Source: Butyrivibrio fibrisolvens (lineage in GTDB: Bacteria > Bacillota > Clostridia > Lachnospirales > Lachnospiraceae). From it: 64,000 nucleotides of DNA. Within the stretch, counting starts at the first letter, position 1; the number at the start of each line of letters is the position of its first letter. Location: the NCBI RefSeq assembly GCF_037113525.1, contig NZ_CP146963.1, positions 2,356,001-2,420,000 of the forward strand, in the 5' to 3' direction. A program made the position numbers and the translations under genes. Under the pieces are notes generated by a model. That model saw only the letters and a program-made list of their open reading frames with translations. It ran no database searches and was not told the origin of the DNA. Shown piece by piece: positions 42,439 through 51,269 of the stretch.

Positions 42439-43731
42439 TCATGACTCAAATCTAACCGTAATGCTGTTAGCGTGAGCTGTGAGTCCTTCTTCCTTAGCGA
42501 ATCTCTCAACGTCCTTGTAAACGGCTCTTAATCCTTCTTCAGAATATGCAATGATGCTTGTCTTCTTTACAAAATCGTCTACAGAAAGTGGTGAGAAGAA
42601 TCTTGCTGTCTGGTTAGTCGGCAGGATGTGGTTTGGTCCTGCAAAGTAGTCGCCAAGTGGTTCTGATGAGTAGTGTCCAAGGAAAAGAGCTCCGGCGTTC
42701 TTAACTTTGGTCATAACTTCGAATGGATTAGCTGTGATGATCTCGCAGTGCTCTGATGCGATCGCATTGGCAGCTTCTATGGCAGCGTCCATGCTTTCTG
42801 CAACGAAAGCGTATCCGTAGTTATCAAGTGACTTCTGGATTATCTCTTTACGCTCAAGTAATTCTACAAACTTGTCGATTTCTTCTGAAACCTGCTTAGC
42901 TATCTCTTCTGATGTTGTAACGAGGATAGCGCTTGCCATCTCGTCGTGTTCTGCCTGAGAAAGAAGGTCTGCTGCAACCCACTTTGGATTTGCAGTTTCG
43001 TCAGCGATTACAAGGATCTCAGAAGGGCCTGCAATTGAATCGATTGATACGTGGCCAAAGCATGCCTTCTTGGCAAGTGCTACGAAAATATTGCCGGGGC
43101 CTGTTATCTTGTCTACCTTTGGTATAGATTCTGTTCCAAAAGCCATAGCTGCAATTGCCTGAGCACCGCCTACTTTGTAAACTTCTGTAACACCGGCTAT
43201 ATCAGCTGCTACAAGAGTTCCTGCGTTAAGTGATCCGTCCTTCTGAGGAGGTGTCACCATTACGATACGCTCAACGCCTGCAACCTTGGCAGGTACTACG
43301 TTCATAAGAACTGAGCTAGGATATGCTGCCTTTCCGCCTGGAACATATACACCTGATATCTCGACAGGAAGGACTCTTTGTCCAAGGATAGAACCGTCGG
43401 GCTTTGTTGTAAACCAGGACTCTCTCTTCTGCTTTTCATGGAATTCTCTTATGTTGGCAGCAGATTTTTTCATAACTTCGATGAACTCTGGATCAAGCTT
43501 TTTGTAGGCTTCATCGATCTCTTCTCTTGTAACTTTGATGGTATCCTTTGTGATAACGCACTTGTCGAACTTCTCTGTGTATTCAAAAAGAGCTTTATCA
43601 CCATTTTCTCTTACATTACTGATTATATCATTTACTGTGTTTTCGTATTCTGTATAGCTTGCAGGGCTTCTCTTTTGCAGTATATCTAGAAGCTCTGATT
43701 TAGATTCTTCGGTTAAATTAACGATTCTCAT
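42439..43731 (-). CDS. hisD: Histidinol dehydrogenase HisD
   Basis: A 430-residue NAD- and zinc-dependent enzyme for the last two steps of histidine synthesis. The start ATG 43731 follows GGAGGA. Signatures include PGGKAAYPSSVLMNVVPAKV, DSIAGPSEILVIADE, LLSQAEHDEMASAI, and GPNHILPTNQTARF with the catalytic His. It has full length. Confidence 0.97.
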   Translation of the reverse strand: MRIVNLTEESKSELLDILQKRSPASYTEYENTVNDIISNVRENGDKALFEYTEKFDKCVITKDTIKVTREEIDEAYKKLDPEFIEVMKKSAANIREFHEKQKRESWFTTKPDGSILGQRVLPVEISGVYVPGGKAAYPSSVLMNVVPAKVAGVERIVMVTPPQKDGSLNAGTLVAADIAGVTEVYKVGGAQAIAAMAFGTESIPKVDKITGPGNIFVALAKKACFGHVSIDSIAGPSEILVIADETANPKWVAADLLSQAEHDEMASAILVTTSEEIAKQVSEEIDKFVELLERKEIIQKSLDNYGYAFVAESMDAAIEAANAIASEHCEIITANPFEVMTKVKNAGALFLGHYSSEPLGDYFAGPNHILPTNQTARFFSPLSVDDFVKKTSIIAYSEEGLRAVYKDVERFAKEEGLTAHANSITVRFES

Positions 43732-43894
43732 TGGCTCCTCCAAAAACAATTTACAATACTAGAAATTCTAAATTTCTATATAAGTGTACTTATTTCAAAC
43801 ATCAATATCATTTCTAATTCTCAATATTATTTCAATTTCTCAAATCCAATAGATATCTATGATACATTCTGAATAAATGTCATCTTATTTACAA

Positions 43895-44539
43895 TCACTC
43901 TGACATCAATGCTTTCTTCATATCTGCCACGATCTTCCTGATTCTCTCGTTCTCCATCTGCATACTTACTGGGTTTACGATAACTCTGGCGGACAACGGG
44001 CAGATTTCTTCTAATACTTCGAGGCCGTTAGCCTTTAAAGTTGAGCCTGTTTCTACGATATCGACGATGACATCAGAAAGGCCTACGATCGGTCCAAGTT
44101 CTACAGAGCCGTTGAGTTTGATTATATCAACAGTCTGATTTTTCTTATTATAGAAATAGTTCTTGGCAATGTTAGGGTATTTGCTGGCTACGCGTATCAT
44201 GGCATGATGGCTTAATAGCTCTTTTGCCTGAGGTGGACCAGCTACGCACATGCGGCACTTGCCAAATCCTAGATCCAAAACTTCGTATACGTTGCGCTCC
44301 TCTTCAAGTATCGTATCTTCGCCAACGATACCTATGTCAGCTGCGCCGTTTTCAACGTAAGTTGGAACGTCAGGTCCTTTAGCAAGGAAGAACCTGAGCT
44401 TCAATTCTTCGTTTGTAAAAATAAGTTTTCTTGTATCCTTGTCAGTAACTTCTTCGCACTGAATACCGCACTTTTCAAGAAGTTCCATTGTATTTTTTAC
44501 AAGACGTCCTTTTCCAAGGGCGAATGTCAGATATCTCAT
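43895..44539 (-). CDS. hisG: ATP phosphoribosyltransferase, short form HisG
   Basis: A 214-residue catalytic subunit for the first step of histidine synthesis. It lacks the C-terminal regulatory domain, so it needs HisZ, encoded just upstream. Motifs include LTFALGKGRLVKNTMELL, GAADIGIVGEDTI, and the PRPP site DVIVDIVETGSTLKANGL. GAGGAA precedes the start. Confidence 0.97.
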   Translation of the reverse strand: MRYLTFALGKGRLVKNTMELLEKCGIQCEEVTDKDTRKLIFTNEELKLRFFLAKGPDVPTYVENGAADIGIVGEDTILEEERNVYEVLDLGFGKCRMCVAGPPQAKELLSHHAMIRVASKYPNIAKNYFYNKKNQTVDIIKLNGSVELGPIVGLSDVIVDIVETGSTLKANGLEVLEEICPLSARVIVNPVSMQMENERIRKIVADMKKALMSE

Positions 44540-44684
44540 AATATTCCTCGTTTCTACAAAACTCTCATCATTTATAAGTATCTATTCATAAAATTGACTG
44601 ATTCACTTTGTCTTGACCATCATTAGGGTATCACCCCGGTCATCAGCATAATAATAGTCAAAAATTCTGATGATTCTTTAAGAA

Positions 44685-45803
44685 TTACTCATGCTTCAAC
44701 ACTATATAGTAGCCCTGAGCTCTTTTGCGCTGTACCTGTGCAAGCTTTTCCTCATAATTAGAATCATTGTAAGTCACAACTTCAGGCTCCTGACTGTAGG
44801 GAATGTCTATCTTCTGGTTGTAAAGTGCGCTCATAAGGTACTCAAGATCTACCATGTATCCGATAGCGGGGGCATCTTTTCCAAACTTTGATAAAAGATT
44901 ATCGTAGCGGCCGCCCTTGGCTATAGCATCACCTACGCCGTAGGTGTAAGCTCTGAACATAACGCCTGTGTAGTAGTTATATTCTGAAAGCATGGCAAGA
45001 TCGAAGGATACGTTGTCAGAAGCGCCGTATACATCAAGCAGATGATACAGGTTCTTAAGTCTTTCTATAGAAGATCTGGATCTTGAGTTCACAAGATCAG
45101 CTGCGCCTTCTTCGAGCTCGTCGGCTGTTGTGAAGTCGGGCATATGGATAAGGATATCTGCGAACTTGGATTCGATCTTACCCTCTTTTACCAGATTATG
45201 AAGATAATCTTCTAATGCTGAGTAGTTGCGGCCTGACAGATATTCTCTAAGCTGGTCTTCAGTGTCCTCATCGATTCCGGCTTCTTCAATGATGCCCTTG
45301 AAATAATCTGCATCGCCGATCGTAACCTTGAAATCTGTAAGGCCTGTAGCCCTTATAGACTCGATCATCATGGCGATCATCTCGGCATCTGCGTTGACTG
45401 AACCGTCGCACATAAGTTCAGCGCCCATCTGGGTATGCTCACGAAGCTTGCCCTGAAGTCTATGGGTGTTGATGAAGATGTTGCCGCTGTAGCAGATTCT
45501 CACCGGTTCTGTGTCTTCCATGAAATACTTGGCAATGCATCTTGCAACAGATGGGGTAAAATCAGGGCGAAGGACAAGTGTATTACCTTCGTTGTCGAAA
45601 AACTTATAAAGGTCTCTGGCACTTGCCTGGCTTATCTCCTTGGCAAAAACATCAAAGAATTCAAATGTAGGTGTCAGGATATTCTCATATCCGTAACGGT
45701 ACATGATCTCTTTGATCTTATGTTTTACTGTGCTGCGCTCATAAGATTCTCTGCCATAAACGTCTCTTACGCCTTCAGGTGTATGCACGAGTTCTTTGCT
45801 CAT
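44685..45803 (-). CDS. hisZ: ATP phosphoribosyltransferase regulatory subunit HisZ
   Basis: A 372-residue paralogue of histidyl-tRNA synthetase lacking the anticodon domain. It forms a hetero-octamer with short HisG and carries the histidine feedback site. Class II features are TPEGVRDVYG, PTFEFFDVF and LRPDFTPSVARCIA. The short HisG downstream and the operon position favour HisZ over a true HisS. It is the first gene of the leftward his operon, with a promoter and candidate operator upstream. Confidence 0.93.
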   Translation of the reverse strand: MSKELVHTPEGVRDVYGRESYERSTVKHKIKEIMYRYGYENILTPTFEFFDVFAKEISQASARDLYKFFDNEGNTLVLRPDFTPSVARCIAKYFMEDTEPVRICYSGNIFINTHRLQGKLREHTQMGAELMCDGSVNADAEMIAMMIESIRATGLTDFKVTIGDADYFKGIIEEAGIDEDTEDQLREYLSGRNYSALEDYLHNLVKEGKIESKFADILIHMPDFTTADELEEGAADLVNSRSRSSIERLKNLYHLLDVYGASDNVSFDLAMLSEYNYYTGVMFRAYTYGVGDAIAKGGRYDNLLSKFGKDAPAIGYMVDLEYLMSALYNQKIDIPYSQEPEVVTYNDSNYEEKLAQVQRKRAQGYYIVLKHE

Positions 45804-45834
45804 AAATACCTCATTTCAATATATGCTTTATTGT

Positions 45835-45848
45835 GGTAACGTGTTACC
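45835..45848. promoter_or_regulatory. Candidate his-operon operator
   Basis: A perfect inverted repeat GGTAAC-GT-GTTACC lies between the predicted promoter and hisZ, about 32 bp before the start codon. That position is suited to a repressor. The binding protein is unknown; a histidine-responsive regulator is inference. Confidence 0.45.
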
Positions 45849-45861
45849 TTGCTACCTAATT

Positions 45862-45890
45862 ATCATATTAAACTAGAGTATACTAAACAA
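45862..45890 (-). promoter_or_regulatory. Probable his-operon promoter
   Basis: On the minus strand TTGTTT (45885-45890) and TATGAT (45862-45867) are separated by 17 bp. Transcription would start about 7 bp further on, close to the candidate operator. Confidence 0.55.
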
Positions 45891-45924
45891 AACTGCTTAT
45901 GTAAAGAAAAAAATAGAAAAAAAT

Positions 45925-46458
45925 TTACTCTCTGGACTCAAGGTCTTTTTGCAAAGCCTCAAGATAAGGTACCAGTCCGTCTGCTTTATGCTTGATAAAA
46001 TACTCTTCGTCAAGCTCATCTATTCTGAAACTCTTACGGCCTCCCGCCTGAGCTCTGTCCCAGAAACGCTTGAGGTCTCTGAAAGGTAGATAATACAGTT
46101 CGTCCCTTGACTTATAATATATTAGGAAAAAAGCTACGCCATCCTGCTTCTCAAAATTCTCCATAAAGGCTACCTGATGAGGGTGAATGTTCTGAAGTGT
46201 AAAGGTATCTACAGCACATTCTTTGGCATCAAAACAAACAGGCACACCCTGCACAGCACCGATGTAGTCAACGGTACTCTTCTGGTCAAAATATGCCAGT
46301 GTGATGTGTCTGGTCTCTTTATCTATATTTATAGGCGTGATTGGAGTGGGGATTTTTTGGATCAGAGCCAGCTCCTCCATAAGATACTTCTCGTTGGTTC
46401 GATTGATCATGTCTTCGAGGATAGAGCCTCGAAGACCTCTAGAATTCCAAGTTGCCAT
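45925..46458 (-). CDS. recU: Holliday junction resolvase RecU
   Basis: A 177-residue RecU-type nuclease that cuts four-way junctions in Firmicutes. The start ATG 46458 follows AAGGAG; an upstream in-frame start would run into a repeat hairpin. Motifs include RGLRGSILEDMINRTNE, LIQKIPTPITPI, the metal-binding DYIGAVQG and CFDAKEC, and HPHQVAFMENF. The long hairpin at 46471-46626 begins right beside the Shine-Dalgarno sequence and may affect its access. Confidence 0.92.
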   Translation of the reverse strand: MATWNSRGLRGSILEDMINRTNEKYLMEELALIQKIPTPITPINIDKETRHITLAYFDQKSTVDYIGAVQGVPVCFDAKECAVDTFTLQNIHPHQVAFMENFEKQDGVAFFLIYYKSRDELYYLPFRDLKRFWDRAQAGGRKSFRIDELDEEYFIKHKADGLVPYLEALQKDLESRE

Positions 46459-46470
46459 GGGGGTCTCCTT

Positions 46471-46626
46471 GGGGAAGTCCGTGAAAGGCTTGTATATATT
46501 TTTTCCTGGCACGCTCTCGCTCTTTCTCGCTGGCAGCGATACTAAGCTTTCAAAATACGAAAGCTAAGTACCGGCCGCTCAAAAAGGCCTGGAAATAATA
46601 TATACAAGCCTTTCACTCACTGCCCA
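46471..46626. repeat. Long inverted repeat with GC-rich core, family C copy 2
   Basis: Outer arms include a perfect 18-bp inverted repeat (46481-46498 with 46599-46616), and pairing extends imperfectly to about 46471 and 46626. Inside lies the core shared with 34709-34845 in opposite orientation (cgctctttctcgctggc, gtaccggccgctc). The outer arms of the two copies differ, so each copy has its own self-complementary flanks. Confidence 0.9.
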
Positions 46627-46679
46627 AATTTTATATGCAATTAGTATTGTAAACTGGTCGGCTATAGTTATAGCGTGAA

Positions 46680-47780
46680 TCAATCATTTATTTTAAATTT
46701 GTCTAATACAAGATTTCTAAACTTAGAATACAGCGGTGCGATGATCTCTTTACCTGCAAGATCACCAAACGCTTCTGGATCATCAGGGAATTCTAGTCTA
46801 TAACAGTGAAGCAGCTGGCCTTTGAGGCCGTAGGTCTGTTTGAAACTGTCATTGACGTTCTTGTCGCCATATTTAGGATCACCGACAATAGGATGGCCTA
46901 TGCTAGAAAGGTGTGCCCTGATTTGATGAGTTTTACCTGTTCTGAGTTCTACTTCAAGATAGGTAAGATTCCATTTGGCATTTGTAGAAACGGGGCTGTA
47001 GGCGGTTTCGATGTATGATGAATCCTCGCTTTTTAAAGCAGTTTTATCAGTGTTGTTTTCCGCTATTTTATTTGAGTTTTCATTGGTTGATTTATAGTCG
47101 ACTTCAACTTTTCTTATAGTTACAGTATTAGTCTTAGTGTCCTTTGTCAGATATCCTGATATTTCCTCGGACTTATCGATGATTCCTGATACAACTGTTC
47201 TGTAATATTTCTTGAAGGTTCTTTCTTTAAGGCCTTTTGCCATCATTTGGGCGCCCTGAAGCGTTTTAGCGCAGATGACTATTCCGGATGTGTTTCTGTC
47301 AAGGCGGTTACTTACTGAAGGTCTGAAAGTGATAAGGCTTTCGGGTTCAATTGTCTTTTCATGAAGAAGGTAGCCAACGATCCACTCATTTAGTGATGTG
47401 TCGCCTTGTTCAGCTTTTTGTGTCAGGACTCCGACTGGCTTATTTACAAATAAGACGTCCTTGGTTTCATATATAACTTCTACACCTTTTATACTCTTAT
47501 AAGCTTTGGTGAATTCTGTAACGGATATTTCTTCGCCTCTTTCGGCTCTTGCAAGTCTGTCGTTGGCAAACTTAAGGAATGTTTCATCAGAAAGCCATAG
47601 GGTCACAGTGTCGCCGTTTTCAAGCTTTTCCTGGCCTGTAGCTTTCTTGCCGTTAAGGACTATATTCTTTTTTCTAAGCATCTTATAAATAAAACCGGTA
47701 GATGCTTTAGATAAATACTGGCTTAAGAATTTATCAAGTCTCTTTCCGGCTTCATTGTCTTTAATAGTGATTTCTTTCAT
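46680..47780 (-). CDS. RluC/RluD-type 23S rRNA pseudouridine synthase
   Basis: A 366-residue enzyme isomerising uridines in large-subunit rRNA. An N-terminal S4 RNA-binding domain (residues about 1-50, KRLDKFLSQYL) precedes the catalytic domain with VLFVNKPVGVLTQ and the catalytic Asp in SNRLDRNTSG. The late motif is LRTGKTHQIRAHLSSIGHPIVGD. A Ser/Asn/Thr-rich insert near residues 225-260 is longer than usual. AGAGG precedes the start. Confidence 0.93.
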   Translation of the reverse strand: MKEITIKDNEAGKRLDKFLSQYLSKASTGFIYKMLRKKNIVLNGKKATGQEKLENGDTVTLWLSDETFLKFANDRLARAERGEEISVTEFTKAYKSIKGVEVIYETKDVLFVNKPVGVLTQKAEQGDTSLNEWIVGYLLHEKTIEPESLITFRPSVSNRLDRNTSGIVICAKTLQGAQMMAKGLKERTFKKYYRTVVSGIIDKSEEISGYLTKDTKTNTVTIRKVEVDYKSTNENSNKIAENNTDKTALKSEDSSYIETAYSPVSTNAKWNLTYLEVELRTGKTHQIRAHLSSIGHPIVGDPKYGDKNVNDSFKQTYGLKGQLLHCYRLEFPDDPEAFGDLAGKEIIAPLYSKFRNLVLDKFKIND

Positions 47781-47791
47781 TCTAACCTCTT

Positions 47792-47876
47792 GTTGCGAGT
47801 AAAACGAGCAACTAATGGTTGAAGTGGCAGCACATGCAACTCCACTTCTCTGAGTTTGAAAATATTATTTTCAAAC
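47792..47876. repeat. Three-hairpin intergenic element
   Basis: gttgc / gcaac (47792-47812), gaagtgg / ccacttc (47821-47848) and gtttgaaaat / attttcaaac (47854-47876) follow one another. The last one resembles the final hairpin of the element at 54723-54848 (gagtttgaaaat). It lies between the 47928 gene and the pseudouridine synthase. Confidence 0.75.
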
Positions 47877-47927
47877 GCTTAACCTCATGTCACTTGTAAC
47901 TAATAGTTTTAATTATTATCTATTTAC

Positions 47928-48530
47928 TTACAGTGAAATAGATTTAAGTATGCCTGATACTGTCTGGATAGTTCCGGGAACCCAGGCTTCTTCTATAGCT
48001 TTAGGATCTACGCCGTGACTGGCTCTAAGCTTTTCAAGTTCGTCAAGGCGCTTGCAGTAGTCGTCTACGTTAGAGAATATCCTTATTGAATAATCGTGGT
48101 ATTTGCTAAGGGATATCTGATTCTTGATGTGATCCTGACAATCCTTGATATCCATATTTTTATCTTCTGTAAATCCTGCGATATTCTTCTCTAATACAGT
48201 TATTGCGCCTACGTTGAAGGTACTCTTTTCAGAAGTAAGTGACAGGTCATAGATCATATTGAGATCGCCTGCGTGCTGTTTTATCTTATCGTAAGAGCCT
48301 TCTGTAAGAGGAATTGCCTTAAAGTACATTATGAGATTTATTACGCTCCATCCAAGAGGAAGGCATCCAAGTGCTGCTACTATTGAAAAGATATTTTTGT
48401 TAGTTTTAGTAAGTATAAGTCCTGTAAGGAAAAGTCCTACAGTTATTATTCCCATGATCACTGATCTTATTATTGCTACTTTTCTTTGATATGCGATATG
48501 TCCGAAATCGCCTTTTGTTACCCTAGTCAT
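47928..48530 (-). CDS. Hypothetical membrane protein
   Basis: A 200-residue protein with two adjacent hydrophobic helices (residues about 20-40 and 47-70), followed by a soluble cytosolic part of about 130 residues with a coiled, charged end. AAAGGA precedes the start. It is 21 bp after the upstream RsuA-type gene's stop, so likely co-transcribed. No family name is recognised. Confidence 0.75.
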   Translation of the reverse strand: MTRVTKGDFGHIAYQRKVAIIRSVIMGIITVGLFLTGLILTKTNKNIFSIVAALGCLPLGWSVINLIMYFKAIPLTEGSYDKIKQHAGDLNMIYDLSLTSEKSTFNVGAITVLEKNIAGFTEDKNMDIKDCQDHIKNQISLSKYHDYSIRIFSNVDDYCKRLDELEKLRASHGVDPKAIEEAWVPGTIQTVSGILKSISL

Positions 48531-48551
48531 TTGTGTTCCTTTTTTCGTATT

Positions 48552-49283
48552 TTATTTTGAAAGTGCCGCTACTTCTTCATCTGTAAGCCTTCTGTACTCG
48601 CCCAGTGCAAGGCTTTCATCAAGCTTTACATCTCCCATTCTGATCCTGCGAAGGTAAAGAACTTCATTTCCGACTGCTTCCATCATTCTTTTGACCTGAT
48701 GGAACCTGCCTTCGTGAATTGTAAGATATACAACGGGACGTCCCTGGTCATCGGCTTCGCCTCTTCTAAGTACAGCAGGCATCGTGATATCTGGCGATCC
48801 GTCTTTTTTCACATCACCTATATCTACGCCTTGTTCAAGCTTTTCAATGTCGGAGTCTGAAAGTTCGCTCCTAAGGTGCACTTCATATTCCTTATCAACG
48901 TGGTGAGCGGGCGATAAGAGCCTGTGTATGAGCTGTCCGTCATTAGTTATCAGAAGAAGTCCTTCTGTATCGATATCAAGTCTTCCGACAGGTGAAAGGT
49001 CTTTGATATTCTCATCTGAAAGAAGGTTTAAGACCGTTGTTGTACGGCCATCCTTGGTTGCAGATATTACTCCGTCAGGCTTATTGAGCATATAGTAGCG
49101 GAACTTCTCAAATACAAGCTCCTGGCCCATAAAGGTAACTTTATCGGCATTTTCATCTATATGCATATCTGCTTTTTTAACAGGTTGTCCATTTACTGTG
49201 ACTGCCCCATTTTTGATATGTTCTTTGATCTGTTTTCTTGTACCGATTCCAAAATCGGCTAGAAATTTATCGAGTCTTTGCAC
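48552..49283 (-). CDS. RsuA/RluB-type pseudouridine synthase
   Basis: A 243-residue rRNA pseudouridine synthase. It starts at GTG 49283 after GAGAGG. The S4 domain covers residues 1-60 (MQRLDKFLADFGIGTRKQIK) and the catalytic Asp is in VGRLDIDTEGLLLITNDG. GRFHQVKRMMEAVG closes the domain. Specificity, 16S position 516 (RsuA) or 23S (RluB/E), cannot be told here. Confidence 0.93.
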   Translation of the reverse strand: MQRLDKFLADFGIGTRKQIKEHIKNGAVTVNGQPVKKADMHIDENADKVTFMGQELVFEKFRYYMLNKPDGVISATKDGRTTTVLNLLSDENIKDLSPVGRLDIDTEGLLLITNDGQLIHRLLSPAHHVDKEYEVHLRSELSDSDIEKLEQGVDIGDVKKDGSPDITMPAVLRRGEADDQGRPVVYLTIHEGRFHQVKRMMEAVGNEVLYLRRIRMGDVKLDESLALGEYRRLTDEEVAALSK

Positions 49284-49313
49284 GTATTCCTCTCATATAC
49301 TAAAAAGATGATA

Positions 49314-49336
49314 GGGGCAAAAAGATCTTTTGCCCC
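49314..49336 (-). terminator. Possible terminator after the amidase gene
   Basis: ggggcaaaa (49314-49322) pairs with ttttgcccc (49328-49336). On the minus strand the T run follows only after a gap of eight bases, so it may be inefficient. Confidence 0.5.
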
Positions 49337-49357
49337 AATCTCAAAGTATTTATATAG

Positions 49358-50413
49358 TTATTGAATTGTAACTGTATTGCTTACAGTCTTGCCATCATAC
49401 TGATTGTATACCTGAATGGTCAGGCTTGTAGCCTTGATAGACGGATCTTTGATCACAACAGTATCTGTAGTCTTGGTTCTGTTCCAGCCAACTACGTATG
49501 ACCAGTTCTTGCCGCCGTCAAAGCTGTATCTGTAATAGATGATTGGTGTATCAGGATCTGAAGCTGTGATGCTTGCTGTGATGTCGCCTGTTGAACGGTC
49601 TCTAGTAACAGAATTGATAGTACATACTGTAGGCGGTGTAAGGTCATCGCCCATGACTGTTGTAGGTGTAGGTATATCTACGTTCTTATAAGTTGAATAA
49701 TCAAGTCCAAGCTTGGTTGATTTAAGTCCGAAATACTTGGCGATGGCTGTTGCATCTGCTATTGCCAGTGTCTGATAAGGATCTGCCTGAGACTTAAGCC
49801 ATGCAACGTCAGCAGGATGATCAAGGTAGCAGTGCTCAATGATAACTGCGTTTACGTCATAGTTTCTTGCATGTCTGATGATTCCATAGTAGTCGCCATT
49901 TGAACCAAGTCTTGTCTTGATGCCTCTTATATAAAGGCCGAGGCTTGAAAGTTCCTGAATCTCAGCAGCTGCGAATTCATATCCGTTCTCATAATACTTG
50001 TCATAAGCTGAAACCCAGACTTCTGAACCGCAAAGGTCATGCTCAACAGAAGCATTGAAATGAATTGAGTACATAAAGTCAGCATTAACGCTCTTTGCAT
50101 ACTTAACACGATCTTCAAGAGTAACTTCTGTATCAGATGTTCTTGTCATATATACTGTGACATTATCAAAGTTCTCAAGATATGCCTTGGCATAGTTTGC
50201 AGTCTTAAGTGTGATCTCTTTTTCACTAATGCCATTGTACTGGGCGCCAAGGTTTCTATCGCCTGTTCCGCCGTGTCCGGGGTCAAGTACGATAACAACT
50301 TTATCTTTGGCAGCATCTACAGTTACTGTTGCACTTTCAGAAGTAAATATCAGAGCAAAAACCATAGCTGTCAAAGAAAGAATACTAACAAATGTCTTAA
50401 TCTTATTCCTCAT
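49358..50413 (-). CDS. Secreted N-acetylmuramoyl-L-alanine amidase
   Basis: A 351-residue zinc amidase (Amidase_3) that cuts the bond between muramic acid and the stem peptide. A signal peptide covers residues about 1-34. The catalytic domain has the zinc ligands in IVLDPGHGGTGD, Glu in GISEKEITLKTA, His in FMYSIHFNAS, and the late glutamate in AVIIEHCYLDHPADV. After residue 260 comes a fibronectin-like or Ig-like domain (PPTVCTINSV to the end). GGAGGGG precedes the start. Confidence 0.93.
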   Translation of the reverse strand: MRNKIKTFVSILSLTAMVFALIFTSESATVTVDAAKDKVVIVLDPGHGGTGDRNLGAQYNGISEKEITLKTANYAKAYLENFDNVTVYMTRTSDTEVTLEDRVKYAKSVNADFMYSIHFNASVEHDLCGSEVWVSAYDKYYENGYEFAAAEIQELSSLGLYIRGIKTRLGSNGDYYGIIRHARNYDVNAVIIEHCYLDHPADVAWLKSQADPYQTLAIADATAIAKYFGLKSTKLGLDYSTYKNVDIPTPTTVMGDDLTPPTVCTINSVTRDRSTGDITASITASDPDTPIIYYRYSFDGGKNWSYVVGWNRTKTTDTVVIKDPSIKATSLTIQVYNQYDGKTVSNTVTIQ

Positions 50414-50456
50414 CTAATTCCCCTCCGCATACTTAATAATTCAGTATCTTACTCTC

Positions 50457-50489
50457 TAAAAAAATGCGACCGGTAAAACTACCAGCCGC
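50457..50489 (-). terminator. Rho-independent terminator
   Basis: On the minus strand gcggctggta pairs with taccggtcgc through wobble pairs, followed by ATTTTTTTA. It ends the rsmD-coaD-50577 transcript before the amidase gene. Confidence 0.8.
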
Positions 50490-50512
50490 TTTAAGTTGCA
50501 ATAAATCATTCT

Positions 50513-50575
50513 ATGTGCCGGATGCAGGATGTATCTAGTACATGTTTAGAAGTTCATGGATGAACTTCTATGTAC
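50513..50575. repeat. Two-hairpin module shared with the 24-kb palindrome
   Basis: ggatgc-aggat-gtatct (50520-50536) is followed directly by a hairpin with closing pair gtacat / atgtac, an unpaired gttt, a 9-bp stem agaagttca / tgaacttct and a tgga loop (50538-50575). The order, loops and bulge equal those of 24189-24244, while several base pairs have changed on both sides. Confidence 0.9.
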
Positions 50576-50576
50576 C

Positions 50577-51254
50577 CTATACCACTGGAGCATCAAGTGG
50601 AAGATCTGCATCGAAGTCCTCTAATCCTGTATCTGCACCAGGTGCTGCAGGAGTGCTCTGCTGTGGAGCCTGCTCAGCATACACAGGTTCCTGCGCCGGA
50701 GCCGGCTGAGTCTGAACTGGTGGTACAAGCTCTGCTCTGTTGGACTTAACCATCTCTGCATAATTTGTAAGGTCTGTAAGAAGACCTTCATAATGCTTAT
50801 TAGTAGAATCAATAGAGCCCTGAAGTATAGCTTCAACCTCTGATAAAAGAGTATCTGTATACTGTACAGCTGATGCCTTCATGTTGTTAGCTTCAACTGT
50901 TGCATTATCAAGAAGTGCCTGAGCCTGCTTGGCTGCAGAACTAACAACCTGATTGGCCTGCTCATAAGCCTGACGCATGATCTCATGTTCGTTGATAAGT
51001 TCATTGGTCTGAGCCTGAGCGTTCTCAATAAGCTGCTGAGCTTTTGCACGAGCATCATTAAGGATTGCCTCTTTGTTGGAGACAATCTTCTGATATCTCT
51101 TTATTTCATCAGGAGTTTTGGATCTGAGCTCGTGAATGAGTTCGTTGATCTCATCTTTATTAACCCTTACATCAGTACTTGAAAAAGGCACCTTCGTACA
51201 ACTATTGATATATGCCTCGATTTCATCAATCAAAAGCTCGATTTTACTGCTCAT
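50577..51254 (-). CDS. DivIVA-like coiled-coil protein
   Basis: A 225-residue cytosolic protein. Residues about 1-60 are compact, and about 60-180 form a long Ala/Gln/Glu-rich coiled coil (NEAILNDARAKAQQLIENAQ pattern). The tail is rich in Pro, Gln and Ala (VQTQPAPAQEP). It resembles the DivIVA/YlqD or ATP-synthase-b-like proteins often found beside coaD in Clostridia, thought to act at division or cell-wall sites. The exact family is uncertain. It lies 15 bp after the coaD stop; GGGGGA precedes the start. Confidence 0.7.
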   Translation of the reverse strand: MSSKIELLIDEIEAYINSCTKVPFSSTDVRVNKDEINELIHELRSKTPDEIKRYQKIVSNKEAILNDARAKAQQLIENAQAQTNELINEHEIMRQAYEQANQVVSSAAKQAQALLDNATVEANNMKASAVQYTDTLLSEVEAILQGSIDSTNKHYEGLLTDLTNYAEMVKSNRAELVPPVQTQPAPAQEPVYAEQAPQQSTPAAPGADTGLEDFDADLPLDAPVV

Positions 51255-51269
51255 GTAAAGTTCCCCCGT

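Noticed and set aside
44685..45803. hisZ as a true histidyl-tRNA synthetase
   Set aside because: It lacks a clear anticodon-binding domain and sits directly before short-form hisG, the setting of the regulatory subunit.
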